A model generated the notes under the pieces. It was not told the DNA's origin. It was given only the letters and a program-made list of their open reading frames with translations, and searched no databases. Of a stretch of DNA of 64,000 nt, positions 32,872 through 43,929 are shown piece by piece (positions within the stretch are counted from its first letter, which is position 1; each line of letters starts with the position of its first letter). The stretch spans positions 124,001 through 188,000 of the forward strand of contig NW_005179015.1 of NCBI RefSeq assembly GCF_000350225.1. Direction: 5' to 3'. Source of the DNA: Chondrus crispus (Eukaryota; Rhodophyta; Florideophyceae; Gigartinales; Gigartinaceae). Position numbers and translations under genes: made by a program.

Positions 32872-35089
32872 CTAGATTTTCGGAGGAGGACGAACGCTGA
32901 CCGAGGGCGGAAAGGTCTTCATCCCGGTACCCGCAGGCGGCGGCGGGTCGGTGGAGGCCTCGGCGTTCATGACTCGGTTCGCCTCGTAACTGAGGAGGGC
33001 GACGGCTCGGAGATACGCATCTGAAGGCACTCGGCTCTTTTGGGCCGTGGTCAACTTCTCGTAGTGGTGGGGTACGAGGGATACATCCTTCACCTTCATA
33101 TCGCAGTCGAGAGAAATGTGGTCCCCGACTCGATAACTGGTGAAGCAGATGATCTGCGGGAACGGAGGTCCTCGCAGATCCTTCTGGTAATTACGGGACG
33201 TTCGCCCGGGTGGAAGTCCGCGGAAGCCCTCGACGGGCTCTCGAGCGGGTTGAGACGGGTTGCGCCAGTCGCCGTAAAACAGCGAGTGTCCGTCGTTGAA
33301 GCAGGATTCTTCCGTCGGGTGGGAAGGCGTCTCCCCGACTTGGTCATCTTCTGTAGCAAAGTAATTCTCGGCTCCACGGGCCATTTGAAAACTGGGTGGG
33401 GGTCCGGTCGACGTCGACGGAGCGCCGTCTAAGGCGGCGAGGACCTGTTTCACAGGGCGGGACTTCCCGAATTCCACGCGGCGCCCAGAAGCGTGCTGGG
33501 CCTGGAAGGCGTCGCCATGTGAACGAGCATGGGCGACTGTATCCTCGAACGGGGATCGCAGTCGATCCTCGCGAGCTTGTAACACCAACGGCTTGATCGC
33601 GGGGGTGAGTCCCTCGATGAAGAGGGTCGTTTTATCATGCAGAGTGTACGTCCCAGCACCTTCCGAGGGCGGTGGAAATTCGAGTAGCGTACTCAGTTTC
33701 CAACTCGCCCGGCTTCTGGCGTACCTCCCTCATCGTAGTGAGAGCCCGCTCGATCTCGAGGTTCGTCGCATAAGTGCGTAACAGCCAATTGACGGCCGCG
33801 GCCCAGTTCGCGATCCCTTGAGATTTGCGGTGGAGACCCCGCTGGTACTCATACGCTTCCTTGGCAGGGGGTGCCAGCAGGTGGGGTAGGGCCATCAGGG
33901 CCATTGCCTTGGCCATATTGGCATTGTCAAAATTTTCCATGCAACGAGCAAGGAAACTGATGACCCTGATCGGGTCTACCCCGCTGAATTTATACTCCCC
34001 CATGACCACGAGGAGGTACTGTACGCTCTTACGGGTGGTAGCGTAGACCCTGTTGTCCAAGTTCTGGTTGGTGTCCACGAGGCGGTATGCTGGGTAGTTG
34101 CACACACCTCTGAATCGGTGGTTCGTCGGCTTCCAAACAGAAACCCTTTTCTGTTTGGGGCCGAACGTCGGCGTTGGAGCCGTTAGCGACTCTGACTCGG
34201 AATCAGATCCCGAGTCAAAGGAGGATGACGAGGACGGGCTCGAGTACCCGTCCGGAGAGTTACCATCCTTTCGTTCTCTGCGACGGTTCGCCTTCTGCTC
34301 TTTCCGACTGGGTTTGGACTTTTTTCGTCCACTCCGCTCGTCGTCTGAACTTCCCCATTGATCGGAGTTCCCTCCCAGAAAATTCGGGGAATGTAAATCA
34401 CCTTTGAGGGGGGTCGGTCCGGCGGAGGCTCCCTCGCGGGAGGCTCCGGCCGCAGTTAGTGACGCCTCCGGGTTGGCCGAAAATTGGGGAGCGGTCTCCA
34501 GGGAGGGGACCGGTATCCCCGCGGCTTGCAGCGCCGGCATTGTCACGTTGGAAAAGAGCAGGCTCTTATTCAACGGGGGCAACTCCTCAGCAGGATGGAG
34601 AGTAGCTACTCTGACTGTAGTCGGAGGGATCACAGCAGCGATGGCTCGGGTTTGGGTCATCAATCCGCCCTGCGGGCCAGGCGACGGATCGGGGCGGTGC
34701 GTCTTCACGATGGTAAGCTCTTGACGGAGGACTGCAAGCTCATCTGTCACGGAGGCGATCTCTTCTTGCAGAGGGCTGGTCGCCTCATCGACTCTGGCAG
34801 ATATATCCGCCTGGTAGGCCGTGGTTAATACGCCTTCAAGGGCGGAGAGTCGGTCGCGTTCTCGTGCAGCTTGTACCTCGGCTTGTGCCGCGATAGTTTC
34901 CTCAATAAAAGTGTTGAGGTTTTCTCGCAGCGCCGACGGCTGCGCTGTGAGCTTCTCCGCTACATTGTTGAGCGTGAATCTTTCGGCTTCTGAGAGGGCC
35001 TCGCAGCAGCTCTGAGTGATCCACGCCGCAACTGGCGGAGGGACGTCTCGCAGACCGGTCTCCCGGGACGATGCAGACCTGGATACCAT
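32872..35089 (-). pseudogene. gag: Gag of element B
   Basis: The first frame (33635-35089, 484 codons) starts MVSRSASSRETGLRDVPPP. It has an N-terminal helical region, an Ala/Glu-rich coiled-coil stretch (AAQAEVQAARERDRLSALEG), a Pro-rich and Lys/Ser-rich hinge, and a capsid-like helical domain near the end (AMALMALPHLLAPPAKEAYE, ALTTMREVRQKPGELETEYA). This resembles the capsid part of element A (LREVQQRPSEDEMEFY). It continues in another frame at 32872-33588, which holds a damaged zinc knuckle (CFTSYRVGDHISLDC; one Cys is Ser and the spacing is off by one). Confidence 0.82.
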
Positions 35090-35175
35090 AGCGTTGAGCT
35101 TGTCAAAACCTGTTCAAACAGAGGAAGAACACCTAGGACCAAAAACGTTAAAGAGATAAGGGACACTCCGTAAAC

Positions 35176-35193
35176 TTCTAGGTCGGGAGACCC
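35176..35193 (-). promoter_or_regulatory. Primer binding site of element B
   Basis: Minus strand GGGTCTCCCGACCTAGAA, three bases from the LTR end. It differs from the A and E site by one base at the 5' end. Confidence 0.75.
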
Positions 35194-35196
35194 AAA

Positions 35197-35681
35197 TGTC
35201 GTGCCCTGAGGGGAAACGGTGGGAACCCACTCGGCAGAGCGCACGCGTTCGGGGGGGCGCGTTGGGGTTGTTATCGGGAGACTACCCGTAAGGGACCGGT
35301 ACGGGGCCGGGTGCGAAGCGCAGTAGGGAATTAAAGGGGTAAAAAGGAAACGGAAAACACGCCCAGGAGCGGCGGAGCGGTAGGGTCAGGCTGGCTCGCA
35401 CGCTACAGTAGGGTAGAAGGGGGGCGCGCGCGGTAGAGGTAGGTGGGAATCGGGGACGTAGATAGCTCGCGTGGTACCGTCGTGTGACGGGGACCGGCGC
35501 GAGGCTACGACTCCGATTCCAGAAACTCAGGTTGTAGACCCAAGGCTCCGTTGTGGTTCACTTAGGGTCGGACGTCGGCTATATACTAGCCGACGTCGGA
35601 GCTATAATTAATTAATCTAAAAATACTAAATTAATCGGGGGCGGTGGCCGGAGCAAACCCTCTTGGTTACGAGGTATGACA
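35197..35681 (-). repeat. 5' LTR of element B
   Basis: 485 bp. Minus-strand start TGTCATACC and end GGGCACGACA form imperfect inverted ends. A TATA-like TATATA lies at 35580-35585. No partner LTR is in the window. Confidence 0.75.
35571..35597. promoter_or_regulatory. Palindrome around the TATA-like box of the B LTR
   Basis: GACGTCGGCTA-TATAC-TAGCCGACGTC has 11-bp arms. Each arm holds GACGTC, the core of bZIP/CRE-type sites, and the TATA-like box sits in the middle. A promoter role is inferred from position in the LTR. Confidence 0.5.
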
Positions 35682-35689
35682 CCCATTAC

Positions 35690-36657
35690 ACGTGAGGATT
35701 GACATTTGTACACGGGGTCCTTGATGCCCGGTTACACGTGGCGACTGGCACACGTGTACACCAGAGAAGGAGTCGCGCTGGCCGGGGACAGGTGTTCCGA
35801 GCAAAAGATGAGGTGTGTCAGTGCACTACACATACCACCCTCAGACGAACGGGCAGGCGGAACGCTATAACGGAACGATTGCGTCAATGCTCCGCAATTA
35901 TGTGAACGAGCATCAAGACGACTGGGACGTGTACGTGGGATCGTTAACGTACGCGTATAACTCCGGCGTACATCGAACCACGAGAACGATTCCGACTGAG
36001 CTCGTGCTCAGCAGGCCCCCGCCAGAGTTTTCTCTTCGACGTACCGGCGGGGACGTGCCCCCTGCCGATAGAGGAACGCAACGTGCGGGGTTCCTGAAGA
36101 CCCTTGAGGCGACAATACAGAAGGCCTATGGGAGCTTGCGACGCACGCAAGCCCGATACAAACGCAACTTCGATAAGCGCGTTCGAAGAATCAACGCACG
36201 TCTCGAACCCAGTAACTTCGTCTACCTAAAGCCCACCGACGGGGGCAAGACGTCGAACAAGCTCGCCTCGTCCGCCGTGGGGCTGTACCGCGTCCTCGCC
36301 AACGATCGTTGAACCATCACCATTGATCGTGATGGCGTCACCGAGCGCGTCTATGCAGACGGCTGCGTGTACGCGCCCCCGCCGAGGGACGCGCCACGGG
36401 TGAGCGCGACGACCCCGCGTGACCTTTTCGACAAGGTCAGGGAGGGAGCACAGTACGCCGTCGAGAAGTTAGTCAAGCATCGACAGATGGAAGACGGAAC
36501 AACAGAGTTACTCATCAAGTGGGCGGACTACGACCAACTCACTTGGACTGCACGCGCCCACGTTCCCGAGGAATTTTTGTCTCCATATGGGCTGCGTCTT
36601 CGAAGACGCACCGGGAGGGACCTCAACCCCGAAGTGAACTCGGACTTTCACTCTTAA
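35690..36657 (+). pseudogene. Gypsy integrase end with chromodomain-like tail (element C/D, right part)
   Basis: Readable from HYTYHPQTNGQAERYNGTIA (core Glu region) through DVYVGSLTYAYNSGVHRTT, RTQARYKRNFDKRVRRINAR, the GPFR-like beta region and then YAVEKLVKHRQMEDGTTELL with IKWADYDQLTW and PEEFLSPYGLRLRRR. A TGA at 36310-36312 interrupts the frame and the first 130 bases are too decayed to read. Strand and order fit the missing 3' end of the C/D element whose RNase H stops at 29118; element B lies between them. The integrase tail is the closest match to that of element E. Confidence 0.8.
36634..36657 (+). promoter_or_regulatory. Stem-loop at the integrase stop and polypurine tract
   Basis: GTGAA...TTCAC (36634-36651) overlaps the last codons and is followed by CTTAAGGGGGGCC. 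Matches the arrangement in element E. Confidence 0.6.
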
Positions 36658-36770
36658 GGGGGGCCTAGACCGTTCCGTTTGGATAAATTATCCCCTCGCC
36701 CTTCGAAAGCGTGGGCTACGTACGTAAGGACACGACCAGGTTTGCCGACAAACCTCGATAGGTCTTGATA
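36658..36770 (+). repeat. Sequence after the C/D polypurine tract, possible LTR start
   Basis: TAGACCGTTCCG followed by TAAATT, then CCTTCGAAAGC and CGTAAGGACA, parallels the minus strand of element E left of 25350 (TGAACCGTC, TAAATT, GTTCGAAAGC, CGTAAGGACA). If it is an LTR start, the initial TG has decayed to TA. Confidence 0.4.
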
Positions 36771-36888
36771 AGTTAAGACGACGCATGATCCACGCTTGCA
36801 ACAAAGATCAAGGATCCAAAGGGGATTGGATCATTCGATTAGAAGATTGGATCTATTGACAGAGGAAATTGGATCAATTGGATATATT

Positions 36889-36998
36889 CTGGATTGTTCT
36901 AGAAACTTCTAGAGTCACATATTCCAGAGAGTTCCAGAAGACTCTGGACTGTTCTAGAGGCTTCTAGAGTAAGATGTTCCAGAATATTCTATAAGACT
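36889..36998. promoter_or_regulatory. Tandem 55-bp repeat carrying heat-shock-element-like arrays
   Basis: Two units (36889-36943 and 36944-36998), both beginning CTGGA(T/C)TGTTCTAGA. Unit 1 holds TTCTAGAAACTTC at 36897-36909, and unit 2 holds TTCCAGAATATTC at 36977-36989. Both are exact three-part heat shock elements (TTCnnGAAnnTTC). Further TTCnnGAA pairs occur between them. A TATA-like CTATAAGA follows at 36989-36996. The site lies 230 bases downstream of the C/D polypurine tract. Confidence 0.6.
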
Positions 36999-39370
36999 TG
37001 TAATTTTATTGTAGAGGACTTGCAACTTTAGTGCATCCTTTGTTTTAGTACCGTTCGTGGGGGTATGAAAGTCTAGAGAAGGGGACCTGAGTTGGACGAG
37101 TTGGGGAACTCGTCACCTCAACCCAACCTACAACTTTCAAGAAGACCATAATCTACGTTCAACCTGCATCATCTAATGTACTACGTGTCGCCGTTGTAAG
37201 CGGCGCTCCTCAGTAGCCGCTCCTAGCCTGTGCGGATCATCGCAACGCTAGTCCACGCCTTGCTACTCACCCTCGTCAACATGAGGCGGCTTACAAGACA
37301 GGGCGCACTGTATCACGAACAGTAGCCCTGGAACTTCGAGTAAAAGAAAGGAGAGCAGGAGCCTTCCCCAACAAACGCGACGGAACAGCAACCGCGCTAG
37401 CAAGCACAGTGCTCCGGCTGAAGAAAGGGAAGAACACCAAACCGAAATGATGAACGCCACCGAAACGCGCGACTCATAGACCTCGTGCACCACGTACAGC
37501 CCGAGAGGGGATGACCCCTGAGGTAGTCGACGAGAAGAAGACGCTTCCCGATCGCAAGGAATATGCCTCGGGCAGTCCGTAACGCCCGAGTGGGGAATGA
37601 AACTCGTGGAAGCGCATAAGGTGTGGAGTGACTGCACTGCAGTGGGTGTGTGCGCACGCACATGAGTAATGACAAGTGCACAGGGGATCTAGGAGCCGAT
37701 GGACCAGCAGAGGGTGAGCGGTCTGCCTGTGAGTTAGAGGCCGGAGGCGTAACCCAACCGCCGCCATCATCCTAAAAAGTTTGGAAAACATTAACAGTGG
37801 AATATGACACCGGAACGCGGCCGGCACGTGCATCGCGTGTGCGTACAAGTGGCGCGTGCCATACGCAATGGACCGATGACCAACATCGCGCGTGGTGTGT
37901 ACTGCCTCGCACCTCCGTCGAACCGTATACGCGCGCGCGACCGAGGATGTTCGCCGTAGTGGGCCCGAGCCAGCTCGGTACCGCGCTCCGCCGCTCCTGA
38001 GGGGGTCCCCTTGCTTGACCGAAACCCCGGCCACTCATGCCATTTGCTACCTACGCGCTGAGAGTCGACGTGACAGCCGCCGTTGAAGAGCAAATCGCCA
38101 CACTCCTCTACCATTCTTTACGCACGCGCGCAAGCCGCAGCTCGTCATGCTGCTACGAGGTCGATAACGCGGCCGCTGCTACTCTCCGATGCCACCATTA
38201 CGCAATCGGAAACGTCGGACGATGATTTGATGCTGATTGGCCAGCGAACGCCGGCACCGCGTTGGGAGAGCACCTACCGACCGCCACGCAGGAAGGGGGC
38301 CCCTTTCGTTACCAAATCGCCGTCGAGGCGGGCACCCCGGCGGATCACGTGCGAAAACGTGCGGGCGGGATGGGCGTACAACCGAACGTGCTCGGGTAAA
38401 GGAGAATGCGTCATCAAGCACAACCCGCCCCGGACGCTAGAGTCATTGAATGACGGACGACACACAAAGAGGCCAAAAAAGGGGGAGGTATCGGCCTGTT
38501 CCATCAGCGATGCAACACGGGCCGTTTCTTGGTAAGTCGTACCTTACGGTCTCGACACCGTCTCGATCGGTAAGGTCACGGAAAGAAACCTCACGACGAG
38601 CGACAGGGTAGCAACGCGATCGACGCTGATTCGAAGGGGGTACTAATATTTGAACACACCCGCGACACGGGGGTGGGGGACGCAGCTCCCCCGGCGAAAG
38701 GAGAAGTTCGGAGCGCACGCGGATCTCTGCCTCGACAAGGACCCTCACAGGTCCCACAAACGCAAAGAAAGAAAAGCGCAGAGATTTCTGGATTTGTCCG
38801 CGGCCAACTGAGGCCGAATCAGAGGGAACTACCGACCCAACATGGACTAGATGAAGAGCATTGGCTGAGCTTCAAGTTCGTGCACAGTTCACCGGAGGTC
38901 ACGAGAACACGAGGACACGAGGAGGGATAGTTCGCTAACCCCGACGGCGAGCCCCCGCTAGGACGCCGCTGCTGACGCAACGGAAGGACGTGTTGCGTTC
39001 GACAGGCTGACGACCCCTCTGCCAATTGGAGCTCGTCAAAAAGAGCCCCCCATGACACGCGGTACGAGCTCCCCAAGTGGGGCAATATCGAATCGGCTAA
39101 TGGGACCTCGTCAAACTACCTTTGAGCTTGACCCCCACCTCCACTGAGTCGCACGTGCAAACGCGACGCATTTTTCCCTCCCCTCTTCTCCCGCTCGACA
39201 GCGCCGTCTAAAGTGGACCATTAGGGGTCCAAGGATGGAAGTACAGCAGAGGAAGGTTCCGACAAATCCGTTCCGGCTCTACCCGATAAGACCCAAGCGA
39301 ACGTCGAGGCGGTCCGAAGGGGAGCGCGGCGGACGCGAGGTGCGGATGAATCCGCGGAAAGGACTATGAA
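36999..39370. other. Region without recognised genes downstream of C/D
   Basis: Frames exist on the minus strand (37263-37661, 37474-38034) and the + strand (38083-38535), but none shows a known domain. The region is probably internal to a large gypsy element, in the same position as the post-pol region of element A. Confidence 0.35.
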
Positions 39371-42169
39371 TTACTGTCCACGCGTGACATTGAACGCCCC
39401 CCTATCCGCAATCAACAGCGGACGACACGAAGGCCTGCTGAGGGAAGGGCTGCAGTCAACGAGAACTGGGAATAATAAGAGCAAATACAGAGGCCGTTCG
39501 CGGAGGATATCGGGGATCACGCCGAGGCGACGAGTGTCAGGGACCACATCGAAAGGAACTCTGGACGGCACGTCAACGCTTCTCGCGAAAGCCCAGAAGT
39601 GGCGAAAGGCGTAAACATGAACGATTGGTAATTGTCGCGGAGGAAAACAGAAGGGTCCGTTTATTATGAGGGGGAGAAGACGAATCAGCGACCACTCTGA
39701 AGGACAGGTCAACGACGCGCCTGGCCCCAAGGTCGCGTCGCGTGAAATGCGTATTACGAATGGGGGTAGTAGCTGGGGTGGCGCAGCGCAGCTACGCCCA
39801 AATACGCGAGGTCGGGCATTTCGACCGGCGGATCCGGAAGTCCGCCAACGACGTCCTCACTGCTGACCGAGGGACCTCTGGAGGACGGAGTTACGGACCC
39901 CAGATGCGCATATGGGTCACGTTGTGCCGAGAGACGAGGCAGGGGTGACACCTCCTGCGGCGCTGAGTGCGGGGCCCCGGTCACAGTACGGACCGCACGG
40001 AGTTCGTCGTGCTCAGCGAGGAAACGGTCACGATCGACGCAGAGCCGCGCTACGACCTCGGAAGAACGAATAGAGTCAGCAAGAAGCGCCTCCACATCCT
40101 GCTGAACGCGGTGGTAGTGCGACGCATACGTGTCCCGCTCGTCTCTGACGCGCCGAGCCTCGTCGCTCCGAGCAAAGTACCAACGCACCATCGTGCCAAG
40201 CAATATCCCGACGGACCAAGTACGATTGCGGGAAGTTGCCAAGGCGCGCATTACCTCCGGGGTCGACCCACGCTCATCCGGCGTCAAAACGTGGTCAGTG
40301 AAGGAGCCCGACGCCGGTGCGCTTTCCGCCGGACGAAGCGGCGGAACAGGTGGGAATTCGGAGGAGCCCCCGTTTCCCTCAGGTGCCGAGTCGGGAACGC
40401 GGAGTGTCGTAATACCGCATGGATTCGACTATCCTCCGACCACGGCCGGGGACTCAGCGTCCAAGTCCCTGTATCGTCTACGACGGGCAGCCCGAGCAGA
40501 GGACTCTACAACACTGCCTAACCCAGACGACCCAAGTGAGGGTATTCATACGATGGACCGCAAGGCGAACGCGTCCGTGCGGGCATCATACAGTAGAAAG
40601 ACTCTCCGTTCACAGGTGGAGAAGTCGGTCCACGGGCGGTGCGATCGCTCACCCACCGCTCCGGCACGACGTAGAAGATCTAGAACGCCAGAGTAGGTCC
40701 ACACGGAGTGCGATGGATCCCGTTCGGAGGGATTCAGGGACACCTGGGGGAGCTCGGGCGGGACCCTCCCAAAGAAGTCCAATACGGAGGCGGCCTGTAG
40801 GAACATTCGACTGTTCGCACTCACCTCGCTAGCTACAGCATTGCACAGCAACCACGCCCATTTGCGCTCGCAGTTGTGCATGAGGCATTCGTACGTCGAC
40901 TCATCTTCCTCCTGGGACGCGAAGCCGAAGTGCTTGAGAACGACCGGCGGGAACAGATGTACCCGAGTGATGGGAAAGACTCTTGCACCACGCCGGGCAA
41001 GGACAGAAAGTCGGCGGGTGACAGACCGCGTTCGGAGCAAGCGAAGCGGGCAACAGCAATAGAGTGGAGCCTCATCAGCGCGCACGCCAATTTTTGGAGG
41101 GCAGCCAGGAGCTTCGTGTACGCGTACGGTCTCGCGCATACGTAGAGACCCGCAACCTCCGATAGAACGAACTGCGACGGATCGTCCGGGCCCGCACCAG
41201 ATAGGGACGAAGCCATACGGACGACGTATTCGGCTTCGTACACACTGGACGCGAAAGTGCAGTCGCACGGGATCTGATCTAGATTTTGACAACCAACGTT
41301 GCCTACCTCGGACATGAGACGAACGAGAGCCGACGAGGCCTGCTCTACAAGCCCAGCAGCCCGCATCTTGCAAATATGCGCCAAGTCGGGGCGCAACTCC
41401 GTCCGGGCGAGGATTTCTGATACGGTCACGAGCGTTTGAGCATGGAGGGTCCACGGGAACCGCAGTCGGTTCGAAGGTAGGGGCGCAGCCCGAGCGAGGA
41501 CCACGTCCAACAACTCGGTCGACCCGTATACGACCTTGCGACAAGCCTCCCCGGGGGGGGACGAGGGCGCCCCGCGGCGATCCCAGCGGCGATGGATGGG
41601 ACCAAGACCGTGCGGGGCCCACGAAGCCTTCACATGCCCAGGGCGAGGGCAAAGCGCGGACGCTGACGCCCCCCGGCTGGCCCAGACCTGCGACGGAGTT
41701 GCCAACGAACCCTTCAACCCGTTCGGCGGCGGTGGGCACCAAATCCACCGAGACCGTTGAGTTGCGGGAAGGGCGAGTCTTCTGGAAGGGTTTCGGCCGC
41801 GGAGACGGAGTAGCCACTTCGAGTGAGCGCCCCGAGAAAGGAGGGGGTATCGAACCCGACCCCACCCGGCTCCGAAGAGTCGGGAGGGACGACACCCGAC
41901 TGCAACGGCGAGCTAGGTGTGTTCATGACGACGGCGTAAGTCACGTGCGTCGAATTAACAAGGGGGCCGAGGACGGACAGCGGAGGTATGTTCACGAAGG
42001 AAGCACGAGAGCGAGAGGAGACAGAGGGGACCGAGTCGTGGAAGTTGGAGGTCAACGGCTCACTCCTGGGATTATACGGAAGAGTAACCCCCGTTGGTAC
42101 CATCGAGCGCCGCCGTCCCGATTTAAAAATTGAAATATTTGCGAAGGGTAATAACGAAGGCAACGGCAC
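39371..42169 (-). pseudogene. Antisense ORFs of unknown function in a large gypsy element
   Basis: Minus-strand series: 41714-42169, 40833-41717 (294 codons), 40546-41895 (overlapping; the good part is about 40546-40990), 39754-40287 (177 codons) and 39371-39730. The second has a helical region (LARTELRPDLAHICKMRAAG, LLAALQKLACALMRLHSIA). It shifts frame near 40960 and continues HFGFASQEEDESTYECLMHN with KWAWLLCNAVASEV. The 39754-40287 piece has a hydrophobic segment WSVGILLGTMVRWYF followed by a charged coiled-coil stretch (ARRVRDERDTYASHYHRVQQ), so it could be a membrane-anchored coiled-coil protein. The position mirrors the antisense ORF of element A. No family recognised. Confidence 0.4.
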
Positions 42170-42416
42170 ACAGGGACAGCCCCTGTCTCGGATGGCGGCG
42201 TTCCTCTCCCTTCGGTCCGGAAGTTGGTGCGCCAGACTGTTACTGAATTCAGAACCGCAGAATCTCCGTTCCCACTACCGACCCTCCCACGGAAGGGGAC
42301 CTGACTACACCGGCGACATGGCTCCCTGAGCATCGGCCTGTACCGAGTTTGAGGGGGACGGTCGTGCTGCGCGCTCGAGCTTCCTAATCATACTAAGCGG
42401 ACGACGACGACAAAAA

Positions 42417-42684
42417 GTGGTTGAGGAGCAGAAGAGGAGAACGACCCAACAGCCGAGGGCCGCCGCTGACCTGCAACACGGCGCGTCCGGCGCGAAGGGG
42501 TCTCCCACACCCCCGAAACCGGTCGACCTCATCAGATACCGGACGGCGTGGCAAGAACTCGTAGATTGGTACGAGGCGCTCCGACAGCGCCGCGGTGCTG
42601 CAGAAGACTACAGCGGTGGACTGGTTACCGAGCAGGGAACTCAGGTGAGGGGAGCTGATGGAAACTGGCGGGGAATGCCGTATC
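42417..42684 (+). pseudogene. Short ORF cut by the copia element
   Basis: About 90 codons, MVEEQKRRTTQQPRAAADLQ..., with a helical YRTAWQELVDWYEALRQRRG segment. The frame runs into the copia LTR. When the LTR element and one copy of GTATC are skipped, it stays open for about 30 more codons (from 49473). I do not recognise it. Confidence 0.3.
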
Positions 42685-43146
42685 TGTAGGAAAAGGTCCG
42701 ATGACCTAGATAGTGTGGTTAGATGTTGGCCCGATTGGTGGCCGAGAAAGGTCCTGTTGGGCCTTTCAGGTTGACCCGCTGTGGGGTCAGGCTGGGACCG
42801 GGGAGACCGGTTGGGGTTGAGCTGTCGTGCAAGTTGAGGTTTGGTTGTGGGGGTGGATCATCCACCATGATGGGGGTGCATCCTAATGCTTACCAAGTTT
42901 GTCAATCTTATATACTACTTTACAAGTAGCGGATATCTGCCTTTTTCGTAGTAAAACCCCCGATCTCTACTCTAATGTAGCCCATATGTACCTCTAGCAG
43001 GTGTTTCGCCATTACAAGTAATCATGGCGATGGGGTCGTGGCACAGTTGTTGCATGTTAGCAATGCAGGAGAAATTTTTTCTCCTAAATTACACAATTGA
43101 TGTAGCCATTAATTACACTACTCGTCGCCAGCCAGAATAATTCACA
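42685..43146 (-). repeat. 3' LTR of the copia element
   Basis: 462 bp, starts TGTAGGAAAAGGTCC and ends AATAATTCACA on the + strand. A TATATAAGA promoter box reads on the minus strand at about 42905-42915. Confidence 0.92.
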
Positions 43147-43173
43147 CTCGCCATCTAAAATGGCTTAACAATG

Positions 43174-43870
43174 CTATTTTCTTGCTACCCATTGTTCGAC
43201 AGGATGTGGCAGAGTTCCTATTGTGAGCACTTCGTCCTTTGCCAAACATTTCTTATCTTTAGTGAGTGCATCTGCTGGGTTGAATGCAGTACGAATGAAT
43301 CCCATCTTCTCGATTTCACTTCTTTTGTAAGCGCCCTTCACAGTTTGCAATTCGATCATATGCCTCTTTTCGGCAGTGATAGACGCCCTTGTGAGTATGT
43401 CGAATAGAGAGAGACTGTCTGTGACCATGGTTAAGGGTACGTTTCGACCAATAAGTCGTTGTAAGTTGCGCTTAATGACATATGACATGTGAAAGGCGTC
43501 AGCAAATGCCATGGTTTCGCTCCCTAATACTGAGCGGGTGACCCTTTTTGCCTTATGTGACGACCAAGCCAGTGGCTGACATTTCTTGCTCTTGTCAATC
43601 AGGAAGATGACATATCCAAGTTGTGAAGTTCCGTCGTGGTTATTAGCATATGACGCGTCTGAATATGCGAGAAGGGATAGGGATTCTTTGTCTAACTTTG
43701 GATATTTGAGAATAAGGCCAAGTGTTTTTCAGGTGCCTAACTATGGAATTTAACGACTTGATCAGTTTTTCTTGCTCCTTATCGAACATTTCCTCTGTTA
43801 CTTTATTGTTTTGGGCTACTGCACAGGCAATATCTGGCCTACTGTTCACTGCCCAAGGCAACTTGGCGCG
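43174..43870 (-). pseudogene. RNase H of the copia element
   Basis: LLAYSDASYANNHDGTSQLG with YVIFLIDKSKKCQPLAWSSH carries the first catalytic Asp. MAFADAFHMSYVIKRNLQRL and TMVTDSLSLFDILTR carry later ones, and FNPADALTKDKK is the typical copia C-terminal end. Frames are split at 43513 and near 43640. Confidence 0.88.
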
Positions 43871-43929
43871 TAGCGACCGAAATTGTTTAAAGGACGAATG
43901 TTTTTCAAGTATAGGTAGCTTCGAAAGGT

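Larger units (their letters stand above)
29119..35681 (-). mobile_element. Element B: 3'-truncated Ty3/gypsy element
   Basis: In minus-strand order: LTR (35197-35681), primer binding site (35176-35193), gag, protease, RT, RNase H and integrase, ending within integrase at about 29119. The 3' LTR and integrase tail are missing, together with the matching part of C/D, so a deletion probably removed the junction. Most of pol (33588 down to 29944) stays in one frame with several stops; the integrase then shifts frame. Confidence 0.9.

Noticed and set aside
35197..35681. B LTR as a solo LTR
   Set aside because: Its left side is directly followed by a primer binding site and gag of element B, and flanks do not form a duplication.
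40130..40832. + strand ORFs of 137-188 codons
   Set aside because: Their composition (Arg/Ser/Thr-rich) and overlap with better reverse-strand frames suggest shadows.
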